Shown in pieces: positions 21,425-28,120 of a stretch of 64,000 bases of DNA. The notes beneath the pieces are model-generated. The model was not told where the DNA came from and did not search any database. It was given only the letters and a program-made list of their open reading frames with translations. Position numbers and translations under genes: made by a program. The DNA is from Aeromonas simiae (GTDB lineage: Bacteria > Pseudomonadota > Gammaproteobacteria > Enterobacterales > Aeromonadaceae): assembly GCF_000820125.1 (NCBI RefSeq), contig NZ_CDBY01000061.1:66924-130923 (forward strand). Direction: 5' to 3'. Within the stretch, counting starts at the first letter, position 1. The number at the start of each line of letters is the position of its first letter.

Positions 21425-23397
21425 GCGTGCATCGTTATCCTGCTGCGCCCCTGTGTGCCGGCCTGCTTGGTCTGACTCTGCTGCTGGCGTTGTGCTCTCT
21501 TGACCAGCAGTTGCCGATGAGCCTCTGGTGGCAGGGGCTGCTGGCCCCGGCCCCGGATCAACCGGGCCAGCTGGTGCTGCATTTTTCCTGGCTGCCACGG
21601 CTGGCGCTCTGCCTGCTGGCGGGGGCGGCCCTCGGCCTGGCCGGTCTCTTGTTGCAGCAGGTGCTGCGCAATCCGCTCGCTTCGCCGACCACGCTCGGGG
21701 TGAGTGCCGGCGCCCAACTGGCGCTATTGCTGGCGACCTTGTATGCCCCCGCCCTGCTGGTGGTACGCGAAGGGGTGGCATTGGCCGGCGGCGGCGCTGC
21801 CATGGGGCTGGTGTACCTGCTCACCTGGCGACGCAGCCTGACCCCGCTGGTGATCGTCTTCGCCGGCCTTGTGGTGAGCCTCTATGTGGGGGCCATCAGC
21901 TCGGCCCTGATGCTGTTTCACCAGGAGGAACTCAAGGGCTTGCTGGTGTGGGGCAGCGGCGCCCTGACTCAGGATGGTTGGGGAGGCGTGGCCCGGCTGC
22001 TGTGCTATCTGCTGCCGGCGCTGGGGGTGGCGCTGTTGCTGCTGCGCCCGCTGGCCCTGCTCGATCTGGACGAGGCCAGCGCCCGCAGCCTGGGGCTGCC
22101 ACTGCGTCCGCTGCGTCTGGCGGCCATCGCGCTGGGGGTGTTTCTCACCGCCAGCGTGGTCAGCGTAGCCGGGGTGATCGGCTTTATCGGGCTGGCTGCG
22201 CCGGCGCTGGTGCGCCTGCTCGGTGTGCGTAGCTTCACCCAGCGCCTGCTCTGGTCGGGCCTACTCGGCAGTTTGCTGCTGAGCGCCACCGATCAATTGC
22301 TGCAACTGCTGGCCGGTTTGACCAGCATGCTGTTGCCGACTGGCGCCATGACGGGGCTGCTCGGCGCTCCCATGTTGCTTTGGCTGATCCCGCGCCTGGT
22401 GCTGCGCAAACCGCCTCCGAGCAAGGTTGCCAGCGCCCCGGCTCGCCGCCATCCGATGCCTGCTCGCCTGTTGTGGCAGTTGTTGCTGGCTCTGCTGCTG
22501 GTAATGCCGCTGGCCCTGGCATGGGGGCAGGGGGCCATGGGGTGGCGCTGGTTGCCGGGCGAGCTGTGGTCTAGCCAGCTGGAGTGGCGGTTGCCGCGGT
22601 TGCTGGCGGCGGCGGCCGTTGGATTGCTGTTGGCCCTGTGCGGCACCTTGCTACAGCGCATCAGCCGTAACCCCATGGCCAGCCCTGAGCTGCTTGGGGT
22701 GAGTGGTGGCACCGTCATGGGGCTGCTGCTGGCGGCGTTGTTGTTGCCGATGCTGCCGTTGCCGCTGTGGCTGCTGTGTGGGGTGGTGGGCGCTCTGTTG
22801 ACCCTGCTGCTGCTGGTCGGTATCAACCGGCGCAGCGGTTTTCAGCCGGAGCGGGTGCTGCTCTCAGGGCTGGCCATCACCGCCATGCTGGAGCCATTAC
22901 AGAGTGTGGTGATGGCCAATGGGGATCCGCGGGTGCAGCAGTTGCTGAACTGGATCGCCGGCTCCACCTACTACGTGACGGCGCCGGTGGCGACGGGGCT
23001 GGTGCTGGTGGCCCTGTTGCTGCTGGCGCTTGCCCTGTTGCTGGTGTGCTGGCTCGATCTGCTACCGCTCGGCCAGGCGGCTGCGGCGGCCCTCGGGGTC
23101 AATTTGCGGCGGGCTCAGCTCTGCTTGCTATTGCTGGTGGCGGTAGGGACGGCGCTGGCCACCCTGGTGATCGGCCCCGTCTCCTTTGTCGGCTTGCTGG
23201 CGCCACACCTGGCTCGCATGTTGGGGCTGGTGCGGGCTCGCGATCAGCTGCTCGGGGCTGGATTGGGCGGCGCCCTGCTGATGGTGCTGGCCGACTGGGC
23301 CGGCCAGCAGTGGCTCTTTCCCATGGAGTTGCCGGCCGGGTTGGTGGCCACCCTGATCGGTGGCGCCTACTTCATGGGGTGCCTGCGCCGGATTTAG
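21421..23397 (+). CDS. fhuB: Ferric hydroxamate ABC permease, two-domain
   Basis: A 658-residue inner-membrane permease made of two homologous halves of about ten helices each. Each half carries the FecCD motif that contacts the ATPase (GLAAPALVRLLG near residue 260 and GLLAPHLARMLG near residue 600). The double-length form and gene order C-D-B are hallmarks of the Fhu system. Length matches E. coli FhuB (660). An intrinsic terminator follows. Confidence 0.95.
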   Translation: MSVHRYPAAPLCAGLLGLTLLLALCSLDQQLPMSLWWQGLLAPAPDQPGQLVLHFSWLPRLALCLLAGAALGLAGLLLQQVLRNPLASPTTLGVSAGAQLALLLATLYAPALLVVREGVALAGGGAAMGLVYLLTWRRSLTPLVIVFAGLVVSLYVGAISSALMLFHQEELKGLLVWGSGALTQDGWGGVARLLCYLLPALGVALLLLRPLALLDLDEASARSLGLPLRPLRLAAIALGVFLTASVVSVAGVIGFIGLAAPALVRLLGVRSFTQRLLWSGLLGSLLLSATDQLLQLLAGLTSMLLPTGAMTGLLGAPMLLWLIPRLVLRKPPPSKVASAPARRHPMPARLLWQLLLALLLVMPLALAWGQGAMGWRWLPGELWSSQLEWRLPRLLAAAAVGLLLALCGTLLQRISRNPMASPELLGVSGGTVMGLLLAALLLPMLPLPLWLLCGVVGALLTLLLLVGINRRSGFQPERVLLSGLAITAMLEPLQSVVMANGDPRVQQLLNWIAGSTYYVTAPVATGLVLVALLLLALALLLVCWLDLLPLGQAAAAALGVNLRRAQLCLLLLVAVGTALATLVIGPVSFVGLLAPHLARMLGLVRARDQLLGAGLGGALLMVLADWAGQQWLFPMELPAGLVATLIGGAYFMGCLRRI

Positions 23398-23411
23398 CGG
23401 GAGCCAAATAA

Positions 23412-23440
23412 AAAAAGCCCGGGAATATCCCGGGCTTTTT
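23412..23440 (+). terminator. Intrinsic terminator of the fhu locus
   Basis: A perfect 13-bp inverted repeat (AAAAAGCCCGGGA with TCCCGGGCTTTTT) with a 3-base loop, ending in T5. It lies 14 bp before the island boundary and before insertion would also have ended mnmE transcripts from the other side. Confidence 0.9.
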
Positions 23441-23454
23441 AGTCTCTGATGCTC

Positions 23455-23467
23455 ACTTGCCGATGCA
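23455..23467. repeat. Left attachment-site repeat
   Basis: ACTTGCCGATGCA, identical to 40390-40402. With flanks it reads as the ancestral 3' end of mnmE with a TGA stop. Confidence 0.85.
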
Positions 23468-23497
23468 GAATGTAAATAATCTATTATCTTCAATATG

Positions 23498-23793
23498 TTA
23501 GTTACTTTTCGGGGGCCGCTTGGGGTAAAAGTAACTAAAACAGCATATTGAGAGGCCGCTCACGGGTTTCTGCTATCGTGCAGCGTTCCCATATAGTCCA
23601 TTCTCGATCGTGCAGCCTTCCCATATGAATCAACGCGATGCTACTACACGCATTCAAAACCGCTTTTTAGGTGAGTTTTGAACATATTTTGCACCGACCA
23701 TAGCACCGTCCGGTGCCTGGAAAGCCGCTTTTACTCTTCGAACCGTGCAAACTTCCCATAGGTGGTTTGGCTAACCGTGCAATCATCCCACAT
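23498..23793. repeat. Left-end inverted repeat and four 19-bp direct repeats
   Basis: No gene is supported between 23468 and 23802. The stretch starts with a 9-bp inverted repeat, GTTACTTTT / AAAAGTAAC, around GGGGTAA. Then come four copies of a degenerate repeat: TCGTGCAGCGTTCCCATAT (23576-23594), TCGTGCAGCCTTCCCATAT (23608-23626), CCGTGCAAACTTCCCATAG (23743-23761) and CCGTGCAATCATCCCACAT (23775-23793). They form two pairs, each with 32-bp spacing. Candidates are integrase arm sites or protein-binding iterons. Confidence 0.7.
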
Positions 23794-23802
23794 ACCGCCA
23801 AT

Positions 23803-25122
23803 TTAATCCCAGCCCTTTATCAGCCTGGCTGAGCGGGCTTTTAGGCCCTCTAGAATGGTGCTGCTGATGGCATCGGGGAAGCCCGCTGGCAATTGCTGGG
23901 TAACACGCTCAATAACATCATCAACGGAGTTGGCCAGTTCTGTCAGGATCTCTTCCATAGCAGAACGCTCAAATCCCACAGCTTTCGCCGTTTGGAAGAA
24001 ATGACGCGGGAATATCTGCTCAATGGCGTATTTCTTTCCCTTGCTGCTTGCTAGGCCCATAGCGAGCTTGGCGTCCCTTCGGTTGAGGCCTCGGCCGCCA
24101 AACACTGGATAGACAGATAGGATGTCGTAAAAAGGGGTCAGGCGAAAACGCCCTTCCGGTTCAATAAAGACCGAGAAGTTCTTTGCATGGCCATCGGTGG
24201 CCGCCAGCAGCCAGAACAGGACCTGAGATTTCATGAACAGGTAGCGATCCTGTTCTGGTGTCGCAGAGCCCAGCAAGGTTTTCATGATGTCAGTGATCCC
24301 TGGTCCTCCATGGCTCTCGTATTTCCGTGCTGACGGAACATTCAATACCTGACAGAAATCTTCTTGGGGAAGACGCATGATCCAACTGCGATCGGCAGCG
24401 TAACGTCTGTCGAAGCGTTCCACAGCCAGTGCTTTGACCTGGCCAACCTGCATCATGAAGCAGTGAGGTACGGGTAGACCAAACTCCTTGGCAATCAGAA
24501 TGCAGAGATATTCGTTTTCTACGCTCTGGGAGAGGTCTATCGAGTAGGAGTGGCTTTCAATCTTGCCGATAGGGAGTTTGATTATGTGGGTTGTCGGCGT
24601 TGCGTTGAGTGGCAAGTACCAACGGCCATCGAGATAGAGCAGCGCAGTCTTTTCTTGTGCCCCGGCGATAGAGATCCGGAACTCCTCTTGCTCCCTGACC
24701 ATCCCCAAAGGGATTCCTGATTTGTAGCTGGTCAGGATCTGCTCGAGCTCGTCATCGGAAAGGGCCTTGTAGTCGATTCGCCTGACATCTGGAACATCGT
24801 GTCCTTCGGTAACCAGCTGTAATGCCCCTACGCTATCCTGACCAATGCAACTGAGCAGATCGAAGGGCTGGGTTGATTCCGCTTGATAGCGTGCAACAAC
24901 CCTGTTCCTCACCTCTGCATTATCTGGCAGCAGGTTATCAAAGAAGTTATAGGCTTCATCGCCCCGGTAGGGCTGATGGCGCAATGGCATGGAGAGTGAG
25001 AGCGGACGGTTGCCCGGTTGTGCTAGCCATGACTCATGGTACTGAAATTGATGGGCGCCGCTGGTAGTTTTGGTGAATGTGCCTACCCGATAGCCGTTCA
25101 TATAGACAGCCAGATTGGCCAT
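23803..25122 (-). CDS. hipA: HipA serine/threonine kinase toxin
   Basis: A 439-residue kinase, closely aligned to E. coli HipA (440), which phosphorylates glutamyl-tRNA synthetase and induces persistence. Visible landmarks: the autophosphorylation loop RISIAGAQEKTAL with its Ser near residue 150, the lysine in HIIKLPIG, the catalytic DGHAKNFS, and FYDI for metal binding. All catalytic residues are present, so the toxin looks active. The ATG at 25122 overlaps the hipB stop by one base (TAATG); an in-frame GTG two codons earlier is less likely. It forms a toxin-antitoxin pair that could stabilise the island. Confidence 0.94.
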   Translation of the reverse strand: MANLAVYMNGYRVGTFTKTTSGAHQFQYHESWLAQPGNRPLSLSMPLRHQPYRGDEAYNFFDNLLPDNAEVRNRVVARYQAESTQPFDLLSCIGQDSVGALQLVTEGHDVPDVRRIDYKALSDDELEQILTSYKSGIPLGMVREQEEFRISIAGAQEKTALLYLDGRWYLPLNATPTTHIIKLPIGKIESHSYSIDLSQSVENEYLCILIAKEFGLPVPHCFMMQVGQVKALAVERFDRRYAADRSWIMRLPQEDFCQVLNVPSARKYESHGGPGITDIMKTLLGSATPEQDRYLFMKSQVLFWLLAATDGHAKNFSVFIEPEGRFRLTPFYDILSVYPVFGGRGLNRRDAKLAMGLASSKGKKYAIEQIFPRHFFQTAKAVGFERSAMEEILTELANSVDDVIERVTQQLPAGFPDAISSTILEGLKARSARLIKGWD

Positions 25123-25376
25123 TACCACTCCTCCTTCCAGCCCGATGCCGGACTATCGGATGACTCATTGCGGGGTTTGATGTCCAGTGACAATTCGAGT
25201 GCCGCGAGGATCTTGAACAGGGTCTCCAGCTTGGTGGACTCAGGATTGAGCTCGAAGCTGGAGACTGTGTCTTGCCTAATCCCCACTTTCTCGGCCACTT
25301 TGCCTTGAGAGAGCTTTTGAGAAAGCCTGGCATCCTTGATACAGGCGCTCAGCTGCTTGGCGCTGGTTACTTTCAT
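25122..25376 (-). CDS. hipB: HipB antitoxin, XRE-type repressor
   Basis: An 84-residue DNA-binding antitoxin. The Cro/C1-type helix-turn-helix lies around LSQGKVAEKVGIRQDTVSSFE, and the C-terminal tail is ASGWKEEW, which resembles the Trp-ended tail of E. coli HipB. The ATG at 25376 begins MKVTSAKQL; the open frame continues 11 codons upstream into an operator and is rejected. Four operators stand directly upstream, so HipB should repress its own operon. Confidence 0.92.
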   Translation of the reverse strand: MKVTSAKQLSACIKDARLSQKLSQGKVAEKVGIRQDTVSSFELNPESTKLETLFKILAALELSLDIKPRNESSDSPASGWKEEW

Positions 25377-25410
25377 GATTCGACAACCTGGTAGCGTGCC
25401 TTCTTCCAAT

Positions 25411-25512
25411 TTACACGCTATGACAGATATATCAATATTTACCTGCTGTAGAGGGTAAGTATCATTTACACGCCATAGGCGGTATTTAACATTTATCCCC
25501 TATAGCGGGTAA
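25411..25512. promoter_or_regulatory. Four tandem HipB operators
   Basis: Four 20-bp partly palindromic elements start at 25411, 25439, 25466 and 25493, with 27-28-bp spacing. The best copies are TTACCTGCTGTAGAGGGTAA and TTATCCCCTATAGCGGGTAA; the common form is TTAcccGCTATAGCGGGTAA. E. coli hipBA also has four operators, of a different sequence. Confidence 0.75.
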
Positions 25513-25532
25513 GAGAACAGCAGGCGGGGAGA

Positions 25533-25661
25533 TTACCAAGCCATGGGGTAAAGAACTGCCGCGCTGCGCTTGGCTGCTGGCTTGTTCGGTGAGTCGAAAA
25601 GATGACTCACCTCAAAGCCCAGCTTCTGTAGATTTCCTCCTTTAGCATCCCATTCAGCAGA
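25533..25661 (-). pseudogene. Possible coding remnant
   Basis: A 42-codon stretch without a plausible start reads protein-like (includes WDAKGGNLQKLGFEVSHLFD) and ends at a TAA. It directly follows an in-frame TGA. It may be the C-terminal scrap of a lost gene; the family is not recognised. Confidence 0.25.
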
Positions 25662-25764
25662 TCAGGAATGGTGAGCAACATCGCTTAAATACTCAAATAC
25701 AACTCAAAAGCAACTTTGTGATGACGGATCACACTTAAAGTTTGTTCTGTCAGATCAGAAGGCT

Positions 25765-25895
25765 ATCGAAAGGTCGTGTTTCGATCGTCATGTGGTGGTT
25801 CTAAAAAGGTATACCTAATAGGAACTGCATCTCGGGTGGAAAAAAACTATTTTGGAACCATTTAAAATGCACTAATGTTAAGGAACTATTTAAAA
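25765..25895. repeat. Short repeats upstream of the serine recombinase
   Basis: An inverted repeat ATCGAAA (25765-25771) / TTTCGAT (25779-25785) and a direct repeat GGAACCATTTAAAA (25854-25867) / GGAACTATTTAAAA (25882-25895), 28 bp apart. They could be resolution or operator sites for the recombinase. The rest of the gap from 25662 to 25915 shows no gene. Confidence 0.5.
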
Positions 25896-25915
25896 CAGAC
25901 TTAAGGGTGACATCG

Positions 25916-26545
25916 ATGTTCATTCGCGCTTATCTGCGAGCCTCCACTGCCGATCAAGACGCTGAGCGCGCCAAGGAGCAGTTGGTGACCTTTGCCAGGG
26001 AGCATGGCCACCAGATCGCCTCTTTTTATGTTGAGAACGAATCCGGGGCTACGCTGGCCCGGCCCGAGCTGATGCGGCTTATCCGCGATGCCGGGCCCCG
26101 AGACATTGTTCTGGTGGAACAGATTGACCGCCTTGCCCGTTTGAACCAGGGCGACTGGCAGACGTTGAAGGCGCGCTTGGCGGAGAAGCAACTGGCCATC
26201 GTCTCCCCCGAGCTGCCAACCTCCTGGGTGGCATTACAGGGTGAAAGCGGCTCCGAGTTCACCAGCGCCATCTTGCAGGCCGTCAACGGAATGCTGTTGG
26301 ATATGCTGGCCGCCGTGGCCCGCAAGGACTACGACGACAGGCGGCGTCGGCAACAGCAAGGCATTGTCAAAGCCAAAGAGGAGGGGAAATACCGTGGTAG
26401 GCAGAAGGATGAGAAGAAGCGTCAGCACATCGCCAGGCTGTTGGTGACAGGCCACAGCTATTCAGCAATTCAGGAGATGCTTGGCTGCTCTCGGCACCTT
26501 ATCGCCAGTGTGGCCAAGGAGGCGCGCAGTCAGTTCCAGAAGTAG
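25916..26545 (+). CDS. Serine recombinase (resolvase/invertase family)
   Basis: A 209-residue small serine recombinase. The catalytic domain has the nucleophilic Ser in YLRASTADQD (about residue 10) and the conserved arginines in EQIDRLARLNQGDWQ. The C-terminal DNA-binding helix-turn-helix is GHSYSAIQEMLGCSRHLI. Size fits resolvases and invertases rather than large serine integrases. The ATG at 25916 has AAGGG upstream; a GTG nine bases earlier is rejected. It may resolve island multimers or invert DNA; two ATTTAAAA-containing repeats lie just upstream. The 3' end overlaps the convergent membrane-protein gene by 16 bp. Confidence 0.9.
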   Translation: MFIRAYLRASTADQDAERAKEQLVTFAREHGHQIASFYVENESGATLARPELMRLIRDAGPRDIVLVEQIDRLARLNQGDWQTLKARLAEKQLAIVSPELPTSWVALQGESGSEFTSAILQAVNGMLLDMLAAVARKDYDDRRRRQQQGIVKAKEEGKYRGRQKDEKKRQHIARLLVTGHSYSAIQEMLGCSRHLIASVAKEARSQFQK

Positions 26546-26853
26546 TAATTTTTGATGACCGGCCCACCCTTGCGCTGAGGGCGTGGGGTTGCCTTGAGGG
26601 TTTTCGCTGTCCAGACAAGCGAGATGCTCAGCGCTGTGAACAGCCCGGCGGGCCAGTGCCAGCAGGTGAGGGCGGCAAGAGCCAGTAACAGCAGCCTGGC
26701 CGTGATAGGCCGCCTGGTAGCCCATGCCAGTATTGGCCAGCACCAATACACCAGCGGCAGGCAGATCAGCAGCCAAGCAAACAGCGTGTTGCCCAGTGCC
26801 ATCAAGCCCAGCACTACCACCGCCATGAGGGCGATATCAGCGATCGGTTTCAT
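26530..26853 (-). CDS. Small membrane protein of unknown function
   Basis: A 107-residue protein with about four hydrophobic segments (for example IADIALMAVVVLGLMALGNT and ARLLLLALAALTCWHW) and a basic C-terminal tail (KATPRPQRKGGP). Not recognised. The start ATG at 26853 lies inside the end of the tiny upstream gene, so the two are probably coupled. Earlier in-frame ATGs at 26871 and upstream exist but would lengthen the overlap. Confidence 0.55.
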   Translation of the reverse strand: MKPIADIALMAVVVLGLMALGNTLFAWLLICLPLVYWCWPILAWATRRPITARLLLLALAALTCWHWPAGLFTALSISLVWTAKTLKATPRPQRKGGPVIKNYYFWN

Positions 26854-26956
26854 GGTGCCGCTCTTTTGCATGGGTCTTGTAGCTATACAGGCTCCACACG
26901 AAGACAAGCGTGAAGAAGGCCAGCAAGCCTACCATCCCCCAACTGAACGCATCCAT
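26837..26956 (-). CDS. Tiny single-span membrane protein
   Basis: A 39-residue frame: a short N-terminus, one hydrophobic helix (GLLAFFTLVFVWSLYSY) and a charged tail (KTHAKERHHETDR). It has a GGAG ribosome site 8 bases before its ATG and overlaps the next membrane-protein gene by 17 bp. The shape (one helix then a basic tail) supports a real product; the function is unknown. Confidence 0.5.
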   Translation of the reverse strand: MDAFSWGMVGLLAFFTLVFVWSLYSYKTHAKERHHETDR

Positions 26957-27064
26957 CGTGTTACTCCACCACTGAACATAATTTCAGCATGTCACTGAAG
27001 GCCTTGGTGTTCAATCAACTTATTGAAAATGTTGACTTTGTTAGTTCGTGACAAAGTTGGAGTA

Positions 27065-27351
27065 CTGGAATCCAGTGGCTTATTGACCAGTGGAATCAGC
27101 GCCCTCATTCCCGGCCAATCTCTGTCCAATTCCTTTCCACATAACTATCTATCTGGAATCTTGGTGAGGATATTCCAGATAGTGGAATGTCGCTTCAGAA
27201 CGAGCCCCTGGAATCTGGATAGGGGCTTTCCCATCTATCTGGAATGTTCGTGCTGTTTTTCGCTCTGGAATGTTGGTCGTCTTATTTGAAGGGATGATGG
27301 ACCTTGGTGTGCTGGAATTGATGGGGGCGGATTCCTATCTATCTGGAATTT
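27065..27351. repeat. CTGGAAT repeat array
   Basis: The gap from 26957 to 27364 has no supported gene but is full of one motif. CTGGAAT occurs at 27065, 27153, 27208, 27238, 27265, 27312 and 27343, and inverted (ATTCCAG) at 27172. Three copies extend to TATCTATCTGGAAT (ending 27159, 27245 and 27349). The array precedes the two small membrane genes. It may be an operator cluster, an iteron array or a transfer-origin region. Confidence 0.7.
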
Positions 27352-27364
27352 TTCCCCTCATATT

Positions 27365-28114
27365 TCAGGATATCAGCAGTCGGTGGGCCATCCCATCGAG
27401 CAGCAGCTTGGTCTTCTCCCAGGTTGGCATCACCTGACTGAGCAAGCGCCAGAATCGCTCGCTGTGGTTGTGCTCGGCAAGGTGGCAAAGCTCGTGGAGG
27501 ATGACGTAATCAATGCACTCTCTGGGTGCTTTTACCAGATGAGGATTGAGTGTGATCCGGCCATTGGGTGAACAGCTTCCCCATTGGGTTTGCATATTCA
27601 GCAGGCGTAGCGGAGGGCGATCCACAACCCACAAGGCTTGTTCCAGCATGGCATCGAGACGTTTGGCGAAAAGCTCTCTGGCGCGGGTTCTATACCATTG
27701 GGTCAGTTGAGCCTTCACTGTCTCGGGTCCTGGCTGCCTGACGGATACTTCCAGCTTGCCTCGCAGCAGTTTGACCCCTTGCACACTGCTTGGTGCAACG
27801 ATGACCTTGAGCAGGTATTGCTTGCCGAGATAAAGGTGACTCTCGCCACTGACATAACGGCGTGGCGTAACATGTTCCAACTGCTGACGAAAGTCACGCA
27901 ACTGTTCGTAGATCCAGCGGGCACGTTTTTTTACCGCCGCAAGCACCTCTTCATCTGGCGTTTGCGGCGGGGCCATCACTTCAACCCGGCAGTCAGGATG
28001 TACCTTGATCAGCAGTTTGCCGGCCTTGGGTCTGGTGAGCCGTTCGAACCGGATGAGCTCGCCGCCATAGGAAAAGTGCTGGAGTCTATTGGCCATGTTG
28101 CCGGAGGTACTCAT
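27365..28114 (-). CDS. YgjP-like (M48/DUF45) metallopeptidase of the restriction operon
   Basis: A 249-residue protein with the zinc-metallopeptidase motif HELCHLAEHNHSERFW near residue 215, preceded by WGSCSPNGRITLNPHL, the typical YgjP/SprT-related core. Such genes are often attached to type I restriction loci. Its substrate is unknown. It starts 6 bp after hsdR and is the last gene of the operon. No signal peptide, so it is cytoplasmic. Confidence 0.85.
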   Translation of the reverse strand: MSTSGNMANRLQHFSYGGELIRFERLTRPKAGKLLIKVHPDCRVEVMAPPQTPDEEVLAAVKKRARWIYEQLRDFRQQLEHVTPRRYVSGESHLYLGKQYLLKVIVAPSSVQGVKLLRGKLEVSVRQPGPETVKAQLTQWYRTRARELFAKRLDAMLEQALWVVDRPPLRLLNMQTQWGSCSPNGRITLNPHLVKAPRECIDYVILHELCHLAEHNHSERFWRLLSQVMPTWEKTKLLLDGMAHRLLIS

Positions 28115-28120
28115 CTGCAG

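Noticed and set aside
23498..23793. CRISPR array
   Set aside because: Only four degenerate 19-bp copies with unequal spacing (32, 135 and 32) and no cas genes anywhere in the window.
25717..25733. CRP site (TGTGAT...ATCACA) before the serine recombinase
   Set aside because: The spacer is 7 instead of 6 between TGTGA and TCACA, so it does not fit CRP.
27023..27289. 88-codon plus-strand frame in the CTGGAAT array
   Set aside because: No good ribosome site; its codons are dictated by the repeated motif, so the repeat explains the frame.
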